The position numbers and the translations under genes were made by a program. A DNA stretch of 64,000 nt from Actinomycetes bacterium (GTDB lineage: Bacteria > Actinomycetota > Thermoleophilia > BMS3ABIN01): NCBI GenBank assembly GCA_021791195.1, contig JAJYXB010000007.1, positions 124,001-188,000 on the forward strand. Direction: 5' to 3'. This document shows, in pieces, positions 8,805-16,849 of the stretch (the stretch's first letter is position 1; the number at the start of each line of letters is the position of its first letter). The notes beneath the pieces were generated by a model. It ran no database searches. It was not told where the DNA came from and saw only the letters and a program-made list of their open reading frames with translations.

Positions 8805-9503
8805 ATGCTTATCTCATCAAAAAGTGAATACGGCCTGCGCGCGCTGATCGACATCGCCGCTCATGAGGATGTCGGCCCGGTGGGCCGCTCAGGCATTGCC
8901 GAACGGCAAAGGATTCCGCTGGCCTTCCTGACGCAGGTTCTAAGAACGCTGGTCGCCGGCGGACTGCTGGAAAGCACGCGCGGTCCGGCGGGCGGCTACC
9001 GGCTCAGCCGCAAACCCGGTCGAATCAGCGTTCTGGACGTTATCACCGTGCTTCAGGGGCCGGTTGCGCCGGCCAACTGTGCCGGTGCCAGCCAGGCTGG
9101 AGACTGCGGCCACGAGAATGGCTGCAGCCTCGCCGGCGTTTGGTCACGTTTACAGAGCGCAAACGAGGAAGTGCTCAGCCAGACAAGCCTCGCCGACATA
9201 CTGGCCGGTGGCGTCCAGCGCGATGCGCGCCTGAGCGATAAAAAGGCCTCGGCGTCCGACCGCCTGGACGGCGAACCCGCCAGGAAGCTGGACTGCATCG
9301 GTGACGCCTGTCCGCTGCCGATCGTCAGGATCGCCCAGGAGATGCGCGAGTTAAGACCGGACCAGGTGCTGGAAGTCTGGGCCGACGACGAGGGTTCCAA
9401 GGCTGACATCCCGGCGTGGTGCATGGGAACTGGCAACCATTTCCTGGGCAGGGAAGAATTCGGCCTGCAGATGAAATTCATGATCCGCAAGGGAGCATTC
9501 TAG
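8805..9503 (+). CDS. Rrf2-family transcription regulator fused to a TusA-like sulfur-carrier domain
   Basis: The first 135 residues are an Rrf2 winged-helix regulator (SEYGLRALIDIA, RGPAGGYRLSR). Its three cysteines C92, C101 and C107 sit where IscR holds its Fe-S cluster. Residues 160-232 form a TusA/SirA domain: LDCIGDACPLPIVR with the CPxP sulfur-carrying cysteine C169, and DIPAWC with C206. Rrf2 proteins upstream of nifS/nifU genes normally adjust Fe-S assembly to cluster supply. Joining a persulfide-carrier domain could let this protein also read sulfur status; that is inference. The start at 8805 is chosen because the Rrf2 fold begins MLISSKSEYGL and a promoter lies immediately upstream. 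It is followed by nifS. Confidence 0.85.
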   Translation: MLISSKSEYGLRALIDIAAHEDVGPVGRSGIAERQRIPLAFLTQVLRTLVAGGLLESTRGPAGGYRLSRKPGRISVLDVITVLQGPVAPANCAGASQAGDCGHENGCSLAGVWSRLQSANEEVLSQTSLADILAGGVQRDARLSDKKASASDRLDGEPARKLDCIGDACPLPIVRIAQEMRELRPDQVLEVWADDEGSKADIPAWCMGTGNHFLGREEFGLQMKFMIRKGAF

Positions 9504-9537
9504 CGAGTGAAAATCGCCTGCCACTGATCAGGCGGAT

Positions 9538-9569
9538 CTCCCCGTTTTACCGGGCAGCCGGCCGGGGAG
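9538..9569 (+). repeat. Inverted repeat in the leader of nifS
   Basis: CTCCCCG (9538-9544) and CGGGGAG (9563-9569) are perfect complements around 18 bases, just ahead of the strong nifS ribosome-binding site AGGAGAGG. A preceding CGCCTG/CAGGCG pair adds to the potential structure. Function unknown. Confidence 0.4.
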
Positions 9570-9599
9570 ACACATAATAGGCAAAGGAGAGGAAACCTG

Positions 9600-10841
9600 A
9601 TGGATAGCGCCATATTCCTGGACAATGCGGCAACCACGAGAACAGACCCGGATGTGCTGGAAACGATGCGCCCCTGGCTGGACGAGAACTTCGGCAGCCC
9701 GGCCACACTCTACACCTTCGGCTCGCAGGCCAAGCAGGCGATCGAAGCCGCGCGCCAGCACGTCGCCGACCTGATCGGCGCCGACCCCAAGGATATCTTC
9801 TTCACCAGCGGCGCGACGGAATCCAATAACTGGGCGATCAAGGGCGTGGCCGAGGCGCTGGAGGAACGCGGCAGGCACATCATCAGCAACCAGGCCGAGC
9901 ATCACTCAATCCTGATGCCGCTGCGCCACCTGGAGAAAAAGGGCTGGGAGGTCACATATCTGCCGGTGGACAGTGACGGCTTCGTCGATCCGGACGCGGT
10001 AGCCGCGGCGGTCCGCGATGACACCGTGCTGGTGACGATGGTTCATGCGAACCACGAGATCGGCACCATCCAGCCGATTGCCGAGATCGGCCGTGTCACC
10101 GCTGAAAAGGGGGTGGCCTTCCATGTCAACGCCGCCCAGACCGCCGGCCATATCCCGATCAGCGTGCAGGAACTCGGCGCCGGCCTGATGTCGCTCTCGG
10201 CGCACAAGTTTTACGGCCCCAAAGGCGTGGGCGCCCTCTATATCCGCCGGGGCGTGCGCATCACGCCGCTGCTGCACGGCGGCAGCCAGGAAAAGAAGCG
10301 CCGCGCCGGCACTCACAACGTCCCCGGCATCGTCGGCATGGGCAAGGCGGCCGAGCTGGCCCGCGCCAATCTGAAAGCCGAGGTCGACCGTCTCTCCGGG
10401 CTGCGTGACCACATCTTTGACTGGGTTGAGAAGAATATCGATGACATCCGCATCAATGGCCACCGCACCAGGCGGCTGCCCAACAACGTCAACTTTTCCA
10501 TCGAGGGAATCGAGGGGGAATCCATCATGCTGTCGCTCTCGTACCCGACCGCCGACGGCGCCCGTCCCGTCTATATCTCCACCGGATCGGCGTGTGTCTC
10601 CGGCAGCCTGGAGCCGTCGCATATCCTGCTGGCGCTGGGCATGCCCGCGGAGCTGGCGCACGGCTCGGTGCGCATCAGCATGGCTAAAGGCGACAACCAG
10701 GAAGACATCGATTACGCGCTGTCGCAGATCGCGGCCGTAGCCGAGCGGCTCAGGAGCATGTCGCCGGTCTACAAGCGGGGCAATAAAAAATGCGCCGCCG
10801 GGAGCGACCCCAACGGCTGTGAATGTGAGGCGGCCGGCTAG
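9600..10841 (+). CDS. nifS: NifS/IscS-type cysteine desulfurase
   Basis: A PLP enzyme (413 residues) that takes sulfur from cysteine for Fe-S clusters. It has FLDNAATT, TSGATESNN, the Schiff-base lysine K203 in LSAHKFYGPKG, and the catalytic cysteine C332 in GSACVSGSLEPSH. Two positions differ from the usual pattern: the aspartate that normally contacts the PLP ring nitrogen is asparagine (N177 in FHVNAAQTAG), and the usual NNEIGT reads NHEIGT. The C-terminus has an extra cysteine-rich tail (C-x9-C-x-C). AGGAGAGG precedes the ATG. It lies between the Rrf2-TusA regulator and the scaffold gene, forming a small Fe-S assembly operon. Confidence 0.93.
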   Translation: MDSAIFLDNAATTRTDPDVLETMRPWLDENFGSPATLYTFGSQAKQAIEAARQHVADLIGADPKDIFFTSGATESNNWAIKGVAEALEERGRHIISNQAEHHSILMPLRHLEKKGWEVTYLPVDSDGFVDPDAVAAAVRDDTVLVTMVHANHEIGTIQPIAEIGRVTAEKGVAFHVNAAQTAGHIPISVQELGAGLMSLSAHKFYGPKGVGALYIRRGVRITPLLHGGSQEKKRRAGTHNVPGIVGMGKAAELARANLKAEVDRLSGLRDHIFDWVEKNIDDIRINGHRTRRLPNNVNFSIEGIEGESIMLSLSYPTADGARPVYISTGSACVSGSLEPSHILLALGMPAELAHGSVRISMAKGDNQEDIDYALSQIAAVAERLRSMSPVYKRGNKKCAAGSDPNGCECEAAG

Positions 10842-10926
10842 CCGGAAAACGCCGGCAGCTTTCCGGATCGACGGCAAGGCCCGGCAACGATTATCGCTAT
10901 CAAACTTCATTTCGAGGAGGAACGAC

Positions 10927-11304
10927 ATGTACACGGAAAAAGTAATGGATCATTTTCAGAACCCCCGCAACATGGGCGAAGTCGAGGACCCGGACGGCGT
11001 CGGCGAGGTGGGCAACCCCCAGTGCGGCGATGTCATGCGGATCACCATCAAGGTCGACGAGAATGAGGACCGCATCGAGGACGTCAAGTTCAAGACGCTG
11101 GGCTGCGGCGCCGCAATCGCCACCAGCAGCATGGTAACGGAGCTGGCCAAGGGCAAGACGCTGGATGAGGCGCAGGAGATCTCAAAGAAGGTAGTCGCTG
11201 ACGCGCTCGGCGGCCTGCCGCCCCAGAAGATGCACTGCTCCAATCTTGCCTCTGACGGCCTCAGAAAGGCGATAGAGGACTACCGCGCCCGCCACGCCCA
11301 ATAA
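10927..11304 (+). CDS. IscU/NifU N-terminal-type Fe-S cluster scaffold
   Basis: A 125-residue scaffold on which Fe-S clusters are built with sulfur from the adjacent desulfurase. The three ligand cysteines are present: C33 in NPQCGDV (followed by the conserved aspartate), C60 in LGCGAA and C104 in KMHCSN. The start MYTEKVMDHFQNPRN is the standard N-terminus and follows an excellent GAGGAGG site, so the longer in-frame extension to 10819 is rejected. No NifU middle or C-terminal domain is present, so this is an IscU-like single-domain form. A hairpin terminator follows. Confidence 0.94.
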   Translation: MYTEKVMDHFQNPRNMGEVEDPDGVGEVGNPQCGDVMRITIKVDENEDRIEDVKFKTLGCGAAIATSSMVTELAKGKTLDEAQEISKKVVADALGGLPPQKMHCSNLASDGLRKAIEDYRARHAQ

Positions 11305-11356
11305 CTCCACCCCGAATGCGCTAAAGCCAGAACGCCCGCGGTCCGATTAACTTGCT

Positions 11357-11386
11357 AGGCTCGCGTGCGAGCCTGCATTTTCTTTT
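11357..11386 (+). terminator. Intrinsic terminator after the iscU-like gene
   Basis: AGGCTCGC (11357-11364) pairs with GCGAGCCT (11367-11374) around a two-base gap and is followed by GCATTTTCTTTT. It closes the Rrf2-nifS-iscU unit. Confidence 0.65.
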
Positions 11387-11420
11387 CTTAAAGGGCGCTT
11401 TTCAAGGGCATTTTGGGCGG

Positions 11421-13874
11421 ATGAGCTTGAGCTTCAAACCCCGGATCGGCTTGCGCGGCAAGCTGTCCATTATCATCGGCGCGGCGGTTCTCATAATCGC
11501 CGCCATTCTCACTTTCTACACTTCCCATTACTTAAGCAACGCCATTAATCAGGAATACCGGCACCGCGCGGAAACGGTCGCCAGTTTTTTTGAAGCCAGC
11601 CTGGTAAGCATGCATGGAACGACGCTGGCCGCGCACATGCAGGGCGAGATTGACTCGCTCATGCAAAAGAACCCGGACATCCAGGAGATCTCAGTCTACG
11701 CTCCTTCCAGCGGCAGCATAATCAACATCGCCAGCAGCGATCATCGCATTGTTGGTGCTGCCGCCTCCACGGAGGATGTTGCGCCGCTGATAAGCGGCAG
11801 CGGCACCACTTTTTCCGATACCTGCCCGGACGGAACCGCGACCACCGCGGTAGCGGGCGCAGCAGCCGGCACCAGCGGCGGCCCGAATGACAACCATGCC
11901 CGGGACAGCATCGAGATGATCGCACCGGTGCATGATCCGGGCGGCAATGTCGTCGCCTCCATCGGCATCTATCTGAACACTGCCGCACGTGACGGCCTCA
12001 TCCGCTCGCAGCAGATCCGCTTTGCACTGATCACCAACCTGCTGCTGCTGGCGCTGCTGGTGATCCTTTACTTTTCCTTCAGCCGCATCCTGGTTAGACC
12101 GGTGAAACGGCTGACTAAAGCGGCACACCTGCTCAGCGAAGACAACTATGACCAGCCGCTGGCAACCAGCCGCCGCGACGAGATCGGCAACCTGGCCATC
12201 GCCATCGACCGGCTCTCCTCATCGCTCAAATCGCGCGACGAGGAGGTCGGCCTGCTGCTGGACGCCAGCGCCGCGGTCTCATCGACGCTGCACGTGGACC
12301 GGATCCTGCAGACGCTGTGCGAAAAGATCTCCAGCTCACACAAGGTTACTTACTGCCGCATCTCGCTGCTGGATCCCACCAGCGGCAACCTGGCGGTCAA
12401 GGCAGCTTCGCCCACGCGCAGGATGGACTGGAGCCACGGCATCGGCCAGACGCTGCAGCTGTCGCAGGCGGGCCACCACGCCGAAGTCCTGACATCGGGC
12501 AAGCCGATCGTGCTGCGCCGCCACGGCCAGCTGTCGATGGAAGGCAACGAGAAAGAGTGGGAATGGGCGCTGACGCCCGACACGCAGTCGGCGCTGCTGC
12601 TGCCGCTCTGGTCCAAGGACGAGGTGATCGGGGTGGTCACGCTCGGCGAGGTCAGAAGCTGGGAACGTACCCCCTTCAGCCGCAAGAAGATTGAGTTCTA
12701 CCAGACGCTGATGAACCAGGCGGCGGTGGCGATCGACAACGCCCGGCTCTATGAAAAGACCCAGTGGCATGTGCAGGAGCTGTCGGCGATGCACAATCTG
12801 AGCCACGCTTTCACCTCCACCCTCAACTATCAGGAAGTAATCAGCGTGGTCTCCCAGCGGGTGGGCAAGCTCATCGGCGCCCAGTTCGCCTCCGTGCTAC
12901 TGCCGGATGAAAACCGGCGCTTTCTCAACATCGTCGCCAGCTACAACCTTTCCGCGGAATATATCTGGGCGATCAACAAGAAGCGGCGGGTGCCGCTGGG
13001 CGTCGGCCCACTGGGTAAGGCCTTCGTCGAGCGCAGGCCATTCGCAGTCGAGAACGTCATTTATGACCAGAGCTACGATCAGTGGAAGCACATCGCCGCC
13101 ATCCAGGGCTACTCGTCGCTGATCGCGTTGCCGCTGCTGGCAAAGGATGAAAGCATCGGTGTCATCTGCATATATTTCGCCGAGCCGCGGATGCTGGCCG
13201 CGGACGAGATCGAACTGCTGGCTACTTCGGCCAATGAGGCCGCCATTGCCATCGAGAATGCCCGCGTATACGAAGACCTGCAGGACGCGTTTGTCGGCAC
13301 TATCCGCTCGCTGGCGGAGACGATCGACGCCAAGGACACCTACACCCGGGGTCATTCCGAACGGGTGTCGCTTTACAGCGAAGCCATAGCCCGGGGCCTG
13401 GAATTGCCGCCAGACGAGCTGCAGAAGATCCGTTATGCGGGTTACCTGCATGACGTGGGCAAGATCGGCATACCTGACGCCATCCTGACCAAGCCCGGCA
13501 AACTGACGCTGGAAGAATTCAAGATCATCAAGCGGCATCCGGTGCTGAGCGAGCGCATCCTCAAACCGGCAGGCTTCCCCTTCCCGGTGCAGCCGATCGT
13601 GCGCCATCACCATGAGCGCTACGACGGCAAGGGTTATCCCGACGGACTGGTCGGCGAGGAGATACCGCTGGGCGCCAGGATCCTGTTCGTCGCCGACGCT
13701 TACGAGGCGATGACATCGGATCGCCCGTACCGCAAAGCGCTGTCGGTCAAGCGGGCGCTGAGCGAGCTGACAAAAAACAAGGGCACGCAGTTCGATCCCA
13801 AGGTGGTAGAAGCCCTGGCCGCGATCATCAAGGCTGGCGACAGTACCACGCGCGAGATGCGCAAGGGCGCCTGA
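11421..13874 (+). CDS. Membrane HD-GYP c-di-GMP phosphodiesterase with HAMP and two GAF domains
   Basis: An 817-residue sensor enzyme. A membrane segment (about 14-35), an extracytoplasmic domain (35-198) and a second membrane segment (200-220) are followed by HAMP (222-277), two GAF domains (about 283-446 and 453-616) and a C-terminal HD-GYP domain (623-810). The catalytic set is complete: HDVGK, the HHHERYDGKGYP stretch carrying GYP, and DAYEAMTSDRPYR. HD-GYP enzymes hydrolyse c-di-GMP, so this protein should lower c-di-GMP in response to outside or GAF-bound signals. The start at 11421 (MSLSFKPR) follows GGGCGG; the upstream extension overlaps the terminator. A GGDEF gene follows about 110 bases later. 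Confidence 0.93.
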   Translation: MSLSFKPRIGLRGKLSIIIGAAVLIIAAILTFYTSHYLSNAINQEYRHRAETVASFFEASLVSMHGTTLAAHMQGEIDSLMQKNPDIQEISVYAPSSGSIINIASSDHRIVGAAASTEDVAPLISGSGTTFSDTCPDGTATTAVAGAAAGTSGGPNDNHARDSIEMIAPVHDPGGNVVASIGIYLNTAARDGLIRSQQIRFALITNLLLLALLVILYFSFSRILVRPVKRLTKAAHLLSEDNYDQPLATSRRDEIGNLAIAIDRLSSSLKSRDEEVGLLLDASAAVSSTLHVDRILQTLCEKISSSHKVTYCRISLLDPTSGNLAVKAASPTRRMDWSHGIGQTLQLSQAGHHAEVLTSGKPIVLRRHGQLSMEGNEKEWEWALTPDTQSALLLPLWSKDEVIGVVTLGEVRSWERTPFSRKKIEFYQTLMNQAAVAIDNARLYEKTQWHVQELSAMHNLSHAFTSTLNYQEVISVVSQRVGKLIGAQFASVLLPDENRRFLNIVASYNLSAEYIWAINKKRRVPLGVGPLGKAFVERRPFAVENVIYDQSYDQWKHIAAIQGYSSLIALPLLAKDESIGVICIYFAEPRMLAADEIELLATSANEAAIAIENARVYEDLQDAFVGTIRSLAETIDAKDTYTRGHSERVSLYSEAIARGLELPPDELQKIRYAGYLHDVGKIGIPDAILTKPGKLTLEEFKIIKRHPVLSERILKPAGFPFPVQPIVRHHHERYDGKGYPDGLVGEEIPLGARILFVADAYEAMTSDRPYRKALSVKRALSELTKNKGTQFDPKVVEALAAIIKAGDSTTREMRKGA

Positions 13875-13985
13875 GGCAGATGAACCCTCGCTTGATCTGC
13901 TCGGCGACGTACAGGCAGCGGACGCAACAGGCTAAGTTTTTCATGGGGTCAAGCCGATAACACCGCAACTGAATCAGGGGGGCAA

Positions 13986-14891
13986 ATGAATATCTACCAG
14001 TATTTAAGCGGCGCGGCCGGTCACATCATCGCCATGACCGACGGAGACACAGGGAAAGAGGAACTCTTTCCCGCCATTCTGGAAGCCTTCAACCTGGCCG
14101 TAGCGATGATCGCTTTCTATTTCGCCATCAGGGTGCTGCCTTCGATCTCAAAGGACGTGCGCAAGCGCTCGTACCTGTTCCTGGTGCTGGCGGCCATCAC
14201 CTTCGCCATCGCCGAGATCATCGGTACGCTCAATGAGCTGGCGAAGATCTCGATCGATGGACTCTACGAGGGCGTGGAGGCTGTTTTCGTGATTCTGTTC
14301 GCGGCCGGCTTCTATTTCATGTTCACCAGCGAGCACAGGGAAGCGCTGAAGTTAAGACGCCAGTCGACGACTGATGACCTCACCAGCCTTTACACCCATG
14401 GATTCTTCCAGACCTACCTGGTAAACAAGGTCAGCAGTCTCAAGAGCGACGGCACCGAACTGACCATCCTGTTTCTCGACATCGACGATTTCAAGGAATA
14501 CAACGACAAATTCGGGCACCAGGAAGGCGACTACGTGCTGCAGAAGGTGGCGCAGACCATCCAGCATGAGGCGCGCGGCGAGGACGTGGCGTCCAGGTAC
14601 GGCGGCGAGGAATTCACGCTCATCCTCGGCTGTAACTTCGAGACCGCCTGCCGGGTAGCCGAACGGCTGCGCTCGAGCATCGAGGAGCGCTGCTCCACGT
14701 TCGCCGATCCCAGCATGCGGCGCAGCGTCACCGTCTCGATCGGTCTGGCCTCTTTCGGCCGGGACTCGGAGCACGCCGACAAGCTGGTGCATATCGCCGA
14801 CGCGCGCATGTACAAAGCCAAGCGCCTGGGGAAGAACCAGGTCTATGCAGGCGAGATCGGCCTGGAAGAAGCCTCGCCGCACGCTGCCTGA
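13986..14891 (+). CDS. Membrane diguanylate cyclase (GGDEF)
   Basis: The 301-residue product has three hydrophobic segments in the first 115 residues and a GGDEF domain (about 135-290) with the active-site motif RYGGEEF. An RxxD inhibitory (I) site, RGED, sits exactly five residues before GGEEF, so product feedback inhibition is expected. It makes c-di-GMP from two GTP, opposite in effect to the HD-GYP protein encoded just upstream. The ATG follows AGGGGGG at an ideal distance. Confidence 0.93.
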   Translation: MNIYQYLSGAAGHIIAMTDGDTGKEELFPAILEAFNLAVAMIAFYFAIRVLPSISKDVRKRSYLFLVLAAITFAIAEIIGTLNELAKISIDGLYEGVEAVFVILFAAGFYFMFTSEHREALKLRRQSTTDDLTSLYTHGFFQTYLVNKVSSLKSDGTELTILFLDIDDFKEYNDKFGHQEGDYVLQKVAQTIQHEARGEDVASRYGGEEFTLILGCNFETACRVAERLRSSIEERCSTFADPSMRRSVTVSIGLASFGRDSEHADKLVHIADARMYKAKRLGKNQVYAGEIGLEEASPHAA

Positions 14892-15000
14892 CGCCCTGGA
14901 GAGCCGGTACAGCCAAATATTCCGGCATCGGTTCAGCAGCACCGGCTGGCTGCCGATGAAGATTGTAGACCGGATTAATGCCACTTCCCCGTGCTGACAA

Positions 15001-15699
15001 ATGATACTCTGGGGTAAGATAAGCCACTTCTCCGTCTTCATGGTGCTCCAGCTCCTGGCCAGCTACAACAAGACCGGCCAGCTGGAGATTGAAGATAATG
15101 AAGAACGGGCCACTATCTACCTGATGGATGGTTTCGTCGAGGCCGTATCGGTCCCGCGTTCCGATCATCTGCTCGGCGCCAAGCTGGTAAAAGCGGGGCA
15201 CCTGTCCCAGACCGACCTGCGCAAGGTCATACTCGCTTCAGCGCTCAGGGATGACAAACGCGAGTTTCTGGGCCTGACCCTGATGAAGAGCGGCATGGTC
15301 GAACCGGAGATAATCGCCGGGACGATTACCGAGCAGGCTTACGAAAACACGCTTGAGCTTTCCAACTGGGTCGAAGGCACGTTCAAATTCACTTCGCCGC
15401 GTCAACCGGTGGTATTTCCTTTCCCTCCCCGGATCAACGTGCAGCACCTGCTGCTGGAGACGAGCCGCCGCCTGGATGAGGGGCAGCGCCCGTCCAAGAG
15501 CAAGGCCGTGCTCCCTGGAGACGAACTCTGCCACAGCTGCTCCGCCAACTGCACCGAGGCACAGAAAGACAAGTATCTGAAGGACGGCATCTGCCTCTGG
15601 CGCAACATGCCTGTGATCACCAGGGAAGCAATCTTCGCGCCTGAAAACACCGGTTTCGGCGGTCCGGAAGATATTGCCCTGGACATCCCCTTTCTTTAG
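15001..15699 (+). CDS. DUF4388 (PatA-like) protein with cysteine-rich C-terminus
   Basis: A 232-residue cytoplasmic protein that begins with the DUF4388 pattern (GKISHFSVFMVLQLLASYNKTG, shown here as key residues G5, L16-L18, T24-G25). DUF4388 proteins often occur with response regulators and Ras-like GTPases in gliding, pilus or c-di-GMP signalling, but the biochemical role is unknown. The C-terminal part has a potential metal-binding set CHSCSANC followed by another cysteine in DGICLW. It lies after the HD-GYP and GGDEF genes, which fits a signalling role. No clear ribosome-binding site precedes the ATG. Confidence 0.75.
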   Translation: MILWGKISHFSVFMVLQLLASYNKTGQLEIEDNEERATIYLMDGFVEAVSVPRSDHLLGAKLVKAGHLSQTDLRKVILASALRDDKREFLGLTLMKSGMVEPEIIAGTITEQAYENTLELSNWVEGTFKFTSPRQPVVFPFPPRINVQHLLLETSRRLDEGQRPSKSKAVLPGDELCHSCSANCTEAQKDKYLKDGICLWRNMPVITREAIFAPENTGFGGPEDIALDIPFL

Positions 15700-15820
15700 C
15701 CGCCAGCATCGCCGGCAGCCTGGCAGCCGCAGGAGCATCCCGCGCTCACTCCCGCATCCTTCGTTGAAAACGTCAGGGCCTTTGAGTAGACTTGGACTGC
15801 CCGCGGGCATATGACAATTC

Positions 15821-16849
15821 ATGATTCCCATCAAACGCATATTCGTTCTCGTAACGATTCTGGTTGTGATCGCCGCCGCCGGCACGGCGGGTTTCGTGTT
15901 GACCGAAGGCTACGGACCGCTGGACGCCTTTTTCACCACGGTCGTGCTGATCTCAACGGTAGGGCTAGGGACGGCGCCGGCCTCTGCCGCGGGCAAGGTC
16001 CTGGCGATCGTCCTGATCATCGTCGGCGTAGGGACGCTGGTCTATGCCTTCTCGACGGTGATCGAATTTTTTATGGAAGGATACCTGGGTGAGATGCTGG
16101 AGGAGCGCGGCATGAAAAAGAAAGTTGCCGAACTGAGGAACCACTTCGTGATTTGCGGCTACGGCCGCGTCGGCGAACAGGTGGCCAGGGAATTCACCCG
16201 CGCCGGCGAGGTTTTCGTCGTAGTGGACTCAAGCCCCGAGAGCATCGCCCGCTGCAAGGAGCACGGGCTGCTGTTTGTCGAGGGCGACGCCGCCGACGAC
16301 GAGACGCTGAGCGCAGCCGGACTGCACCGCGCCCAGGGACTGGTGGCCTGTGTGGACTCCGACGCCGACAACGTCTTTGTCACTCTGTCAGCGCGTGTGA
16401 TGGCGCCAAACCTGCGCATCGTCGCCCGCGCCAACCTGGAAGACTCTTACAGCAAGCTGAAAAAAGCCGGCGCCGACAAGGTCATCTCACCCTACGCCAT
16501 CGGCGGCAGAGAGATGGCGACCCTGATGCGCAAGCCACAGGTCAGCGACTATCTCGACGTGGTCACAGGCGGCGGCGAGCTGGAGCTGCGGGTAGAGCAA
16601 TTCACGCTTTCGGAGGGGTCGCCGGCGATTGGCAGGAGCATCAAGGACCTGGAGGTCCGCCGCCGCACGGGCGCCATCATCCTGGCGGCGAGAAAGCCGG
16701 GCGGAGCCTTCGACACCAATCCCGAGCCGGATACGACCCTGAGCAACGAGGATACCATCATCGCCGTCGGCGCACCGGATGAGATCCAGTCGCTGGAAAG
16801 CCTGCTGGCGCCGGCAACAGGAACCGCTGCCGGTAGTGGCGATGCCTGA
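15821..16849 (+). CDS. Two-TM potassium-type channel with RCK (TrkA-N/TrkA-C) domains
   Basis: A 342-residue ion channel subunit. Two membrane helices (about 7-27 and 60-83) flank a pore loop. A TrkA-N/RCK domain with the nucleotide-binding motif GYGRVG (about 114-119) and a TrkA-C domain (about 245-330) follow. This is the MthK-like layout for ligand-gated potassium flux. The selectivity filter reads TVGLG (46-50) rather than TVGYG, a change also known from some two-pore-domain channels that could alter ion preference. The last eight bases overlap argS, an unusual pairing implying co-transcription. Confidence 0.87.
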   Translation: MIPIKRIFVLVTILVVIAAAGTAGFVLTEGYGPLDAFFTTVVLISTVGLGTAPASAAGKVLAIVLIIVGVGTLVYAFSTVIEFFMEGYLGEMLEERGMKKKVAELRNHFVICGYGRVGEQVAREFTRAGEVFVVVDSSPESIARCKEHGLLFVEGDAADDETLSAAGLHRAQGLVACVDSDADNVFVTLSARVMAPNLRIVARANLEDSYSKLKKAGADKVISPYAIGGREMATLMRKPQVSDYLDVVTGGGELELRVEQFTLSEGSPAIGRSIKDLEVRRRTGAIILAARKPGGAFDTNPEPDTTLSNEDTIIAVGAPDEIQSLESLLAPATGTAAGSGDA

